Assembly: GCA_900551395.1 (NCBI GenBank)
Contig: URVX01000033.1
Coordinates: 1-9,200 of the forward strand
Origin: an uncultured Subdoligranulum sp.
GTDB taxonomy: Bacteria; Bacillota; Clostridia; Christensenellales; CAG-314
Reading direction: 5' to 3'
Length of the DNA stretch: 9,200 nucleotides
A program made the translations under genes and the position numbers. The notes beneath the pieces are model-generated. The model was not told the DNA's origin and did not search any database. It saw nothing but the letters and a program-made list of their open reading frames with translations. Within the stretch, counting starts at the first letter, position 1; every line of letters begins with the position of its first letter. Of this stretch, positions 1 to 7,085 are shown in pieces.

Positions 1-3000
1 GCCTATCTCAGTCAGATATGCGGGCAAAACTATATCCGCCAGATAATAGCAGTCCTCGAATGCCGAGTCGCCTATCGTCAACGCGTGACCTTCCGCAACC
101 GAAGCCGCGTCTGCAAATACTACCTGCGTAAGCCCGGTGCAGCCCTTGAAAGCGTTGTCGCCGATAGAAGTCACCTTTTCGCCCAAGGTCACTTTGGTAA
201 GCAGCGTCGCGCCTGCGAAAACGCCTGCGTTTATCGTCACCACGTTTTCGTGCAACACAAACTCGCCCTCTTTCAGCGAAGGATAGAACATGATTTCGTC
301 AAAGCTCTTGCTGTAAACGACGCCGTCCTCCGAAGCGAAGTTGAGATTGTTTACGTCAACGTCCACCTTCTGCAGCATGTTGCCGAAAACTCCGCCGATG
401 TCGAAGATACCGACGGCGGCGCCTATTTTTACGTTTTCAACCGTGTGAATTCTTTCCCTTGAATATTCCGACTCGGGATCAATTCTGAATGCGTCGACGG
501 CAAGCACGTTGCAGCGTACCGTTCCGTCCTCGCCCATTTCGCTTTTTGTGACCTGAACGTCAACGTCCGTAAGTTTAGACAACGGTACGGAGTTCGAATA
601 TATTGCGCAGTCTCCGAAAGCATACTTGCCCAACGAAACAAGGTTTGCGGGCAGGGTGATTTTTGTAAGATTTTTGCAGCCGTGAAACGCGCGCGTCTCG
701 ATGGTAAGCTCAACCGAGCCGGCGTCGCCGAGAAATTCTATAGAATTGATGTTGGAGCAGCTTCTGAACGCCGCTTCGCCAATCGTTTGCACCCACTCGG
801 GCACAACAAGCTTGGTAATGTTTTTGCAGCCGTACCACAAGGTTTTGTCCTTGCTCGCCGCATAGGCGTTGGAAAACGCGTTTGCCGCAATCTTTGTTAT
901 GCCTGTAGGTATGGTGAACACGCCGTTTTCTCCCGAGAAGGTTCTCGGCGCATAAACTATCGTGTCCGCAGCATTGTTTACTACAAGTCCGTCCATCGAG
1001 CGATAAGCCCAATTGTCGTTGGTGAAGTAAATGCGCTCCAGATCCATCATATACGAAAAATATTTGGAGTCGAAAACGAAACGCGTGGGCAGCACAAGCT
1101 CGACCACATTAGACGCGCCGGCAAACGCGCGGTCGCTCAAAGACAGCGTCTGCTCCGTTTCTCCGTCCGGCTGGGCAAGGAACTCTATCTTTTCAAGATA
1201 AAGCGCGCTGAACGCGCTGTCGTCAATTCTCGTTACCGAAGCGGGAACCGTTATCCAAGTGAGATAATTCGTATCTCCGAATACGTTTGTAGGCAGAACC
1301 GTCACGCCGTAAGGTATTTCGTATTCCCCTTTTCTCGCTTTGGGCATATAGTTCAGCTGCAGGTCGGAACGGTTGTCGGTATCTCTGTACTCGAAAAGCA
1401 CGCCGTCTATGGATGTATATCTGGTTTCGTATACGAGACCGGGATGAGCCACATAGATCTCGACGTCCATCAACGCATTGCAATAGGAGAACGGCGAACC
1501 TGTCGAATTGCCTCCCGATGAGCCGTATTCTATGTTCTTTATCGTGTCGGGGATGAGTATCTTGACCAGCTTCGAGCATTTGTCGAAAGCTCCGCTGGTT
1601 ATGTCTACTACCGGCAGACCGTCGTACTCGGCAGGCACCTTAACCTCCGTCAGCAAGTCTATTCCCGCGCCCTTTTTCACCGAATAGCCTTCCACCGTCT
1701 GTCCGTTGAGGGTCTGCGTCGTCTTTGTCATCACGAACACGTCCACCCAGCCGGCGTAAAGCGTCTTGTCGCCCGCCGTTATCCACACGTCCGTTCCCTT
1801 GCCGGTGTGGTCGGTGTATTTTATTCCCACGTTGTTGGGAGAGTCGTACCATCCCAAAAACGTCTTGGTCGTATTCACCGACTCGGGCACGGGGAACGAA
1901 TAGCCGAGCCTGTACGACACCTTCATCGTCAGACTTCCGTCCATCGTTCCGCCTATCACGTTGAACGTAACGGTGTATTCCTTTGCCGTCCAGTGCGCAT
2001 AAAGAGTGAGGTCGGCAGCATCCTCGAGCTTGGTCTTGACATACTGCGTTCCGCTGGTTTCTCCCATCCAGTAATCGAAGTTGTAGCCTACCAGCTCGAC
2101 TTCCTCGGCAGGCAGCTCCAGAGGGTCGTTCTGCGCACGATACAGCGTGCCGTAGCTTTCGTAACCCTCCATATTGTATCTGAGCGTAACCTCGTATACC
2201 TCTACCTCGACAGGCTCCCACTCGGAGGCTGTTCCCACTCCGTCGTAGTAGCAAATCTCTATTACGTTCAGACCTTTTCTGTCAAATTCCACCTTGTATC
2301 TGGTCGTGGTTCCGCTCAGCTCCTCCGCTTCGCCTCCGTTCAATTTCACAGCGTATTTCAACGCTCCGATAATTGACGACCACTCCAAATATCCTTCTTT
2401 ATACTCCACTCTGCCTTCGAGCGTAGCGGCAAATCTTTTTACGTCGGAATACAGCGAATTCTCCGCCTCCGTCGCTCCGTTTGCCCTTACGCTTATCTGC
2501 ATGCTCGTCCAGTCCGCGTCGGCGGGCAGCCTCATGCTGTTTCCGGTCGCCGGATATTCCGTTCCGTCTATCAGCACCGTGTAGCTCTCCGCTCCCGTCA
2601 CCGCGTTCCACTTCAGCTCGTCTCCGTCTACCGTTATTTCCACAGGAGTTGCAAGCCTCGTCTTTATGTACGTGTATTCCGCCGGCTCCGAGTTGTTGTA
2701 GCCGTGCGCCACCGCTCTTACGCTTATCCTTATTTCGCCCGGCTCCATCTCCTTCAACGACACCGCTCTCTCGTATCTCGTCCATGCTCCGTCGTTTATT
2801 TTATACTCGTAATACTGCGCTCCGCTTACGTTGTTCCATACTATCGTTTCGTCCTCGGCTTTTACGCTAAGTCCCGTTACCTCCTCAAGATGTCTCTCGA
2901 ATACGTATTCCTCCGACTCCGATCCTATGTAGCCTTCCGCTATTGCCTTTACTACGAATCTTATTCCTTCCGCACGCATCTCGCACTGCGAAAAATCGAA

Positions 3001-4110
3001 AAGACCGCTCGTGTTCTCCGCGTCGGTGAATTCCTGCGTGTGCTCGTGGCTTTCGTTTCCGCATATTACAGTTACGAGATACTTCTCGGCGTTGTCAACC
3101 TTGTTGAATTTGAGAGTAAATCCGTCTACGGCAAAAACCGACACTCTCGCGAGCGCCTTGTTGTTGTAATAAACCGTAGTCGTTTTGTTGTTGTACGTCA
3201 CCGTTATTACGTATTCTCCGGCGGGCTTGCTGCCAAAGTCGTACTCGTATTCCGTCGTTCCCACCGTGCGCGTCTCTTTCGTCAAGTCGGGGGCGGTTAT
3301 CTCCACGCGATAGCTCACGTTTACTCCCATGCTCTCCCACGTAACTCCGTTCTCGTTTACCGACACTAGCGGACTGCCGCTCTTCCACACCGCATACAGC
3401 GTGATGTTCTGCTTCAGCACCTGTCCCGTATACTCGCACGTTAGCTTCTCCGCGTCCTCGAAGTCGCTCATCCACCAGCCGACAAATTCCTTCCCGCTCT
3501 CCTCGGGCTTCGGCAAGTCGGTCAAAATTCCCGCGTCGTTTGTCTCTCTTGCCGCTATCTCCGTCGTAGTGCCGGAAAATTTTACCGTATACGTATTCTC
3601 CGCCGGCAGCTCGAACCGCGCGTACACGGTTATGCTTCCCGTTATTGTTTCCTTCGCAAAATCAAACACGCTCTTAAAGCCGCTGTCCTTGTACCAGCCC
3701 GCGAAAATTTCTCCGGATTTTTCGGGGTCGTCGGGCTTGACCGCTTTGCCGTTGTGCTCAACGCTCTGCGGACCGACAGAAGTTCCGCCGCCCGTCACAA
3801 AGGTCACCGTATAAGAATTTATCTTCCACGATGCCGTCAAGGTTATATCCCCCGTAATCGTGTCTGTTCCGAACAGAAACTCCGTTCCGTCCGGCTTCAG
3901 CCATTTTTCAAAGGCATAACCGTCCCTGGTCGGCGCCGCAGGCTCTTCTATCGTCTTCTTGCTTTTCGCTTCCACGCTTGCAACCGCGCTTCCGCCCGCG
4001 CTGTCAAACGTAACCGTATACGTTTTTGCGCACGCAGCAAGACTCAGCACAAGTATCGCCGCCAGCAAAACCGCCAACAATAACCTTGCTCCTCTCCTCT
4101 TTCCCTTCAT
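1..4110 (-). CDS. Giant BspA-like leucine-rich-repeat surface lipoprotein with InlB-B repeats (C-terminus outside window)
   Basis: The frame is open from ATG 4110 to the left edge, 1370 codons with no stop, so the end is missing. Residues 1-27 are a lipoprotein signal: basic start MKGKRR, a hydrophobic core, then lipobox LAAC with Cys27 as the expected lipidation site, so the protein should be membrane-anchored and exposed outside the cell. Listeria-Bacteroides (InlB-B/flg_new) repeats lie at about 31-95, 100-166 and 174-242, each starting YTVxF and ending near a final Trp or Phe (ASW, ARF, AVW). Residues 243-641 look like about five beta-sandwich Fn3/Ig-like modules, often with a W-N-x-V-x-G-A core. 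Two more InlB-B repeats lie at 642-707 and 712-788. From about 800 onward come BspA-type LRR_5 repeats (pattern AFxxCxxLxxIxxPxxVxxIG). Such proteins usually bind host or matrix ligands; the ligand here is unknown. A strong Shine-Dalgarno at 4116-4122 fixes the start. Confidence 0.9.
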   Translation of the reverse strand, partial: MKGKRRGARLLLAVLLAAILVLSLAACAKTYTVTFDSAGGSAVASVEAKSKKTIEEPAAPTRDGYAFEKWLKPDGTEFLFGTDTITGDITLTASWKINSYTVTFVTGGGTSVGPQSVEHNGKAVKPDDPEKSGEIFAGWYKDSGFKSVFDFAKETITGSITVYARFELPAENTYTVKFSGTTTEIAARETNDAGILTDLPKPEESGKEFVGWWMSDFEDAEKLTCEYTGQVLKQNITLYAVWKSGSPLVSVNENGVTWESMGVNVSYRVEITAPDLTKETRTVGTTEYEYDFGSKPAGEYVITVTYNNKTTTVYYNNKALARVSVFAVDGFTLKFNKVDNAEKYLVTVICGNESHEHTQEFTDAENTSGLFDFSQCEMRAEGIRFVVKAIAEGYIGSESEEYVFERHLEEVTGLSVKAEDETIVWNNVSGAQYYEYKINDGAWTRYERAVSLKEMEPGEIRISVRAVAHGYNNSEPAEYTYIKTRLATPVEITVDGDELKWNAVTGAESYTVLIDGTEYPATGNSMRLPADADWTSMQISVRANGATEAENSLYSDVKRFAATLEGRVEYKEGYLEWSSIIGALKYAVKLNGGEAEELSGTTTRYKVEFDRKGLNVIEICYYDGVGTASEWEPVEVEVYEVTLRYNMEGYESYGTLYRAQNDPLELPAEEVELVGYNFDYWMGETSGTQYVKTKLEDAADLTLYAHWTAKEYTVTFNVIGGTMDGSLTMKVSYRLGYSFPVPESVNTTKTFLGWYDSPNNVGIKYTDHTGKGTDVWITAGDKTLYAGWVDVFVMTKTTQTLNGQTVEGYSVKKGAGIDLLTEVKVPAEYDGLPVVDITSGAFDKCSKLVKILIPDTIKNIEYGSSGGNSTGSPFSYCNALMDVEIYVAHPGLVYETRYTSIDGVLFEYRDTDNRSDLQLNYMPKARKGEYEIPYGVTVLPTNVFGDTNYLTWITVPASVTRIDDSAFSALYLEKIEFLAQPDGETEQTLSLSDRAFAGASNVVELVLPTRFVFDSKYFSYMMDLERIYFTNDNWAYRSMDGLVVNNAADTIVYAPRTFSGENGVFTIPTGITKIAANAFSNAYAASKDKTLWYGCKNITKLVVPEWVQTIGEAAFRSCSNINSIEFLGDAGSVELTIETRAFHGCKNLTKITLPANLVSLGKYAFGDCAIYSNSVPLSKLTDVDVQVTKSEMGEDGTVRCNVLAVDAFRIDPESEYSRERIHTVENVKIGAAVGIFDIGGVFGNMLQKVDVDVNNLNFASEDGVVYSKSFDEIMFYPSLKEGEFVLHENVVTINAGVFAGATLLTKVTLGEKVTSIGDNAFKGCTGLTQVVFADAASVAEGHALTIGDSAFEDCYYLADIVLPAYLTEIG

Positions 4111-4115
4111 TTTTT

Positions 4116-4122
4116 GCCTCCT
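4116..4122 (-). promoter_or_regulatory. Ribosome binding site of the giant lipoprotein gene
   Basis: On the minus strand this reads AGGAGGC, a near-perfect Shine-Dalgarno sequence, with 5 bases between it and ATG 4110. It supports that ATG as the true start. Confidence 0.85.
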
Positions 4123-4207
4123 ATAAAATTTCTTGACATTGCGTCGAATTCACATATTTCCTAACAGATTTTCCGATTTATGTATATTCACACAATGTAT
4201 CGTGAAA

Positions 4208-4236
4208 ATTGTAGCAAAGTTTGCTCACCGTGTCAA
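4208..4236 (-). promoter_or_regulatory. Sigma-A type promoter of the giant lipoprotein gene
   Basis: On the minus strand a perfect -35 box TTGACA (4231-4236) is followed after exactly 17 bases by TACAAT (4208-4213), one base from the consensus -10. Transcription would begin near 4201, giving a leader of about 90 bases before ATG 4110. A run of 14 A (minus strand, 4250-4263) lies upstream of the -35 box and could act as an UP-like element. Confidence 0.75.
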
Positions 4237-4249
4237 CTTGTTTTCGTCG

Positions 4250-4263
4250 TTTTTTTTTTTTTT
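4250..4263. repeat. Homopolymer run of 14 T (A on the minus strand)
   Basis: The plus strand has 14 consecutive T. The tract is 13 bases upstream of the -35 box of the lipoprotein promoter, on the side where A-tracts or UP elements act. Long homopolymers change length easily by replication slippage, and may also be miscounted in assemblies. Confidence 0.8.
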
Positions 4264-4265
4264 GT

Positions 4266-4292
4266 AAATTACACATCTGCGATGTGTAATTT
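4266..4292. repeat. Perfect 12-bp inverted repeat upstream of the lipoprotein promoter (possible operator)
   Basis: The arms AAATTACACATC (4266-4277) and GATGTGTAATTT (4281-4292) are exact reverse complements separated by TGC. The site is about 30 bp upstream of the -35 box. Its size and symmetry fit a dimeric regulator's binding site. A low-GC terminator is the alternative, since T runs flank it, but no plus-strand gene ends here. The regulator is not recognisable. Confidence 0.55.
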
Positions 4293-4461
4293 TTTGATAT
4301 TATTTGATTTATTATGTGTTGTAAAATTGCAAACGTCTTATTTTTCGCCTTTATAAAACATAAACAATAAAATATGACATTTTTTGATTACACTTATGCT
4401 AATATCTATATTTTTTATTTCACTTTATTGCCACACTTATCGAAGCTGCAAAATTTCACAT
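4293..4461. other. AT-rich intergenic stretch without a recognisable gene
   Basis: Between the inverted repeat and the terminator of the E2-like gene the sequence is very AT-rich. I see no convincing ORF with a ribosome binding site, no RNA gene and no repeat on either strand. Confidence 0.6.
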
Positions 4462-4498
4462 AAAAAACACCCCGCAAAAGCCTATGTGCCCGGGGGTG
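4462..4498 (-). terminator. Rho-independent terminator of the E2-like gene
   Basis: On the minus strand CACCCC (4493-4498) pairs with GGGGTG (4468-4473) across a loop of about 19 bases, and is followed directly by TTTTTT (4462-4467). It lies about 20 bases after the TAA stop at 4519-4521, the expected place for a terminator. Confidence 0.75.
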
Positions 4499-4518
4499 AT
4501 TTTAAAACCGTTATTGAG

Positions 4519-5481
4519 TTATTTCTGCTTTTTCGCGGCTTTTCGCTCCTTTTTCTGTTTTTTCAACCGCTCCTTGATTTCACGCATGTATTGTTTGTTT
4601 TCTTCCATCAGCTTGTAGTGCCTTTGCAAAACAAGCTCTTTTGTAAACTTCGGCTCCACTCTTTTGAGCAGCATTTCGGGTCGAGCCATGAGCGTAGTAA
4701 AATATCTCAGCGTGTTGGCGTAATAAAGCCCGTCGGCTACTCTCTCGTCCATGGTCAGCCCCACCGTCATCACCTTGCACGGAATTATTTCGTTGGATTC
4801 GTTTACGATAGCAGTCTTTTTCTCCTTGCCCATCGCCACGAAAAGTCCCGTAGTGCCGAATTCGTAAACGTGGTGATAAATGAAATCGCACTTTATGGAC
4901 TTGAGAAAGGTCACGAAGCAGCTGTTGTGAAAGGGACTGAGTTCTACGAGAGAACCTGCAAGCACATTGTGCTTGTCCGCCCACCTGACGCAGCTCATAA
5001 AAAATCTGAGCAGCCAGGCGGGAAGCTTGAGCAGCTTGTTCATATACAAATCCAAATCGTTGTTTACGTTGCGTCCGGAATTGTCCTCGAATGCGGCTTT
5101 AAGCTTGTCCCTTACGTCGAAAATAGATTCGCTGCCGTCGAAATCCACCTTTACCACCGTTTCGCTAGCGTTGTCCTTAAGCACTTTTTTGACCGCGAAA
5201 GCTATCGTAAGATTGTATCTGTCGTAAATCTTGTTGCCCACAACAAACCGATTGAGCTGAATTCTCTCGGAATACATCCTGACAATCGCGGCAATAAGAA
5301 TGTCGTTGTAAGTAAAGCGCTCGCCCTTCTCCGCCTGATTTGCGATAAACCTGTCAAGATAATCGCATCTCACGTCCGCCCGGGAATAGTTTGCCGAATC
5401 CCATCAGTGCGGTATGATATGCGGCGTCATCTGCAGCATAGGATAAATATATTTTGCCCATTTTCCGTCTCTGCGACCCAT
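4519..5481 (-). pseudogene. 2-oxoacid dehydrogenase E2-like (CAT-fold) acyltransferase-family gene interrupted by an in-frame TGA
   Basis: From ATG 5481, with a GGAG ribosome binding site 9 bases upstream, the frame reads MGRRDGKWAKYIYP, then hits TGA at codon 26 (5404-5406), and continues with WDSANY for a total of 320 codons to TAA 4519-4521. The longest uninterrupted frame starts at GTG 5373 (284 residues) but has no good ribosome binding site. The N-terminus before the stop and the whole sequence after it resemble the clostridial '2-oxo acid dehydrogenase subunit E2' family (from memory), so both halves belong to one gene. The region containing SPFHNS and HHVYEFGTT is typical of that family. 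DERVADG (residues 245-251) aligns with the E2/CAT catalytic motif DHRxxDG but has Glu in place of the catalytic His. The C-terminal tail is Lys-rich. No lipoyl domain and no E1/E3 genes are nearby, so a true dehydrogenase-complex role is unlikely. It is a nonsense mutation, a sequencing error or, less likely, recoding. Confidence 0.8.
5404..5406 (-). other. In-frame TGA within the E2-like gene
   Basis: Codon 26 reads TGA between CCG-CAC and TGG-GAT. By memory of the family, Arg is common at this place, so CGA to TGA by one transition is the simplest origin. TGA is used as a normal stop at 7086-7088 and 8251-8253 in this window, which argues against a reassigned code. Confidence 0.85.
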
Positions 5482-5490
5482 AAATAAAAA

Positions 5491-5494
5491 CTCC
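5491..5494 (-). promoter_or_regulatory. Ribosome binding site supporting ATG 5481
   Basis: GGAG on the minus strand with 9 bases to ATG 5481. It decides the start upstream of the internal TGA instead of GTG 5373, which has no such site at a normal distance. Confidence 0.65.
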
Positions 5495-5523
5495 GTAAAA
5501 ATTATTTCATTGTTTTCCGCATT

Positions 5524-5552
5524 ATTATACTACTTTAAATCAGTTTTGCCAA
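5524..5552 (-). promoter_or_regulatory. Sigma-A type promoter of the E2-like gene
   Basis: On the minus strand TTGGCA (5547-5552, one mismatch to TTGACA) is separated by 17 bases from a perfect TATAAT (5524-5529). Transcription would begin near 5517, about 35 bases before ATG 5481. It makes this gene a unit separate from the hydrogenase operon upstream. Confidence 0.7.
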
Positions 5553-5566
5553 ATGTTTTGGCAAAA
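5544..5566. promoter_or_regulatory. Perfect 10-bp inverted repeat over the -35 box (likely operator)
   Basis: The arms TTTTGCCAAA (5544-5553) and TTTGGCAAAA (5557-5566) are exact reverse complements around TGT. The left arm contains the -35 box of the E2-like promoter, so a dimeric protein bound here would block RNA polymerase. No U-tract suitable for termination follows on either strand. The regulator is unknown. Confidence 0.55.
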
Positions 5567-5601
5567 AATGAAAAACGATTTCTTTTGGTTTATTTTTAAT
5601 G

Positions 5602-5629
5602 AAGAAACCCGACAGTTGTCGGGTTTCTT
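5602..5629 (-). terminator. Strong hairpin terminating the hydrogenase operon
   Basis: The arms AAGAAACCCGACA (5602-5614) and TGTCGGGTTTCTT (5617-5629) form a perfect 13-bp stem 8 bases after the hydrogenase stop codon. The T-rich tract is better on the plus-strand side (5634-5639) than on the minus-strand side, where CATTAAAAA follows, so efficiency for the minus strand is uncertain. Position and stem strength still make it the operon end. Confidence 0.7.
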
Positions 5630-5637
5630 GACGTTTT

Positions 5638-7062
5638 TTACTTGTTCAGCTCGTACAGCTTTACCGAATTGAAAATATCCTTTTCCTTTGCTTCCTCGCC
5701 GTATCTGTCCACGTCCTGCACGTTTTTGGGACCGTGAGTAAGACACAACGGACCGTTCAGACAGCCTCCGACGCATGCCATGCCTTCGTAAAAATTCCCG
5801 TCTCCTCTGCCGAATTTCTGCTTGTTCAACGCTATTTTGCATTGCTCCAAACCGTCCATTCTGACGGGCTTTACGCCCTCTATGCCCATAGACCTGGCGA
5901 CGTCCGCCATACCCTGGGCTATGCCTCCGCTCTTGGCGAAAATTCTGCCGTAAAAGCTTGCGTTGTCCAGAGCGGTTTCTTTCAGCACGGTGACGTTTAT
6001 GTCCCGCGCGTCGAGAAACGCCTGAAGCTCCTCGAAGGAAATCACGCAGTCAATCCAGTCTTTTGCCTTGTCCAGCTTATATTCTCCCTTTTTGCTCACG
6101 CACGGTCCGATAAAAACCGTCTTTGCCGTGCCGTCCACGCGCTTTATCAGCTTGGCTGTTTCCACCATAGGCGACACGGAGTGGCTGATAAGGTCGGTCA
6201 ATTCGGGAAAATACTTTTCTATGTACTTGACGAAGGAAGGACAGCAGGAGGTGGTCATAAGCCCCTTTTCTTTCCACTCGTTTGCCTCGTGATAGAGCGT
6301 TATGTCCGCGCCTAGCGCAGCCTCGACCACCTGATGAAAGCCCAGCTCGTGTATACCCGTGACGACCTGCTCGATTTTGGCATACTTGAACTGGCTCACT
6401 ATGCTGGGCGCGATTATGGCGTAAACCTTGTAGTTTTTGTTGTTGTCCGAGTTTTTCAGAATTTCTATCGCGTCAAGGACGTATGATTTGTCCATGATTG
6501 CGCCGAAAGGACATTGATAAACGCACGCTCCGCAGGACACGCATTTGTCGTTGTCGATAACCGCCTTTTTGTCCGCGTCCATCGAAATGGCGTTCACCTT
6601 GCAGCTGCGCATACAGGGACGGTGCTGATGTATGAGGGCGTTGTAGGGGCAAACCTGAGTGCACTTTCCGCACTCGATACATTTTTCCTTGTCGATAACC
6701 GCCCGGTGATTGACTATCGAAATCGCCCCTTTCGGGCACTCGTCCGCGCAGCGGTGGAACAGACAGCCTCTGCAGGCGTCGGTCACGAGAATACCGCTCA
6801 CGGGACATTCGTCGCACGCCTCGCGGATGACCTCCACGACGTTGGAATTGTCCTTGTCTCCGCCCATAGCCAATTTCACACGCTCGCCCAAAATCGCGCG
6901 CTCCTTGTAAATACAGCAGCGCAGCTCGGGCTTGGGACCGGGCGCAAGCTTTTTGGGTATGTCAATAGCTGCGCTCTGCAAATTGCCCTCGTAAGCGCTT
7001 CTGATGACTTCTTTTAAGGTTTTGTATTTTATTTCCTGTACGTTTGTATCGAAAATTCTCAT
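5638..7062 (-). CDS. Monomeric [FeFe] hydrogenase, group B-like
   Basis: Catalyses, or in a sensory version binds, H2 / 2 H+ at an H-cluster; cytoplasmic (no signal peptide seen). The product has 474 residues from ATG 7062. The N-terminus carries RCCIYKER (Cys49, Cys50), as I recall for clostridial group B enzymes. Ferredoxin-like cysteine sets follow at 97/100/105/109, 128/131/134/138 and 174/177/180/184, with extra Cys150 and Cys154. H-cluster motifs: TSCCPS (Cys273 proton-transfer position, Cys274 ligand), GPCVSKKGE (Cys321 ligand, Lys324) and EGMACVGGC (Cys430, Cys434). All four ligand cysteines and the proton-transfer Cys are kept, so catalysis is plausible. The second motif has GPC where group A has MPC, and the third ends NGPLC instead of NGGGQ, both pointing away from group A. 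It is the last gene of the operon, 23 bp after the phosphatase stop. A TTG codon at 7089 would extend the frame by 9 residues, but the ribosome binding site favours 7062. Confidence 0.92.
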   Translation of the reverse strand: MRIFDTNVQEIKYKTLKEVIRSAYEGNLQSAAIDIPKKLAPGPKPELRCCIYKERAILGERVKLAMGGDKDNSNVVEVIREACDECPVSGILVTDACRGCLFHRCADECPKGAISIVNHRAVIDKEKCIECGKCTQVCPYNALIHQHRPCMRSCKVNAISMDADKKAVIDNDKCVSCGACVYQCPFGAIMDKSYVLDAIEILKNSDNNKNYKVYAIIAPSIVSQFKYAKIEQVVTGIHELGFHQVVEAALGADITLYHEANEWKEKGLMTTSCCPSFVKYIEKYFPELTDLISHSVSPMVETAKLIKRVDGTAKTVFIGPCVSKKGEYKLDKAKDWIDCVISFEELQAFLDARDINVTVLKETALDNASFYGRIFAKSGGIAQGMADVARSMGIEGVKPVRMDGLEQCKIALNKQKFGRGDGNFYEGMACVGGCLNGPLCLTHGPKNVQDVDRYGEEAKEKDIFNSVKLYELNK

Positions 7063-7069
7063 TTTTCTG

Positions 7070-7078
7070 TCACCGCCT
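7070..7078 (-). promoter_or_regulatory. Ribosome binding site deciding the hydrogenase start
   Basis: On the minus strand AGGCGGTGA, one mismatch from AGGAGGTGA, with 7 bases to ATG 7062. It rules in ATG 7062 over the in-frame TTG at 7089, which overlaps the phosphatase stop. Confidence 0.75.
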
Positions 7079-7085
7079 GACAAAA

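Noticed and set aside
682..1521. Plus-strand frame of 279 codons, and others across 85-4083
   Set aside because: They are shadows of the continuous minus-strand LRR lipoprotein frame, which I translated line by line without a stop.
85..1640. LRR array as a DNA-level tandem repeat or CRISPR-like array
   Set aside because: Repeats are seen only in protein, diverged in DNA, of uneven length and inside a coding frame.
4133..4138. Plus-strand TTGACA as a promoter
   Set aside because: No acceptable -10 box lies 16-18 bases downstream and no plus-strand gene follows.
4266..4295. Inverted repeat as a plus-strand terminator
   Set aside because: The stem is GC-poor and no plus-strand gene ends upstream of it; a regulatory site is more likely.
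5404..5406. TGA as selenocysteine or as a reassigned sense codon
   Set aside because: TGA ends the sensor and phosphatase genes, TGG codes Trp normally, and the following bases form only a 4-bp stem, too weak for a SECIS element.
4384..5487. Plus-strand frame of 367 codons opposite the E2-like gene
   Set aside because: It lies antisense to a gene with clear family resemblance, has no ribosome binding site, and its sequence is low-complexity and unlike any family I know.
5734..6315. Plus-strand frame of 193 codons opposite the hydrogenase
   Set aside because: It is the mirror of a conserved coding region with H-cluster motifs on the minus strand; no start signals.
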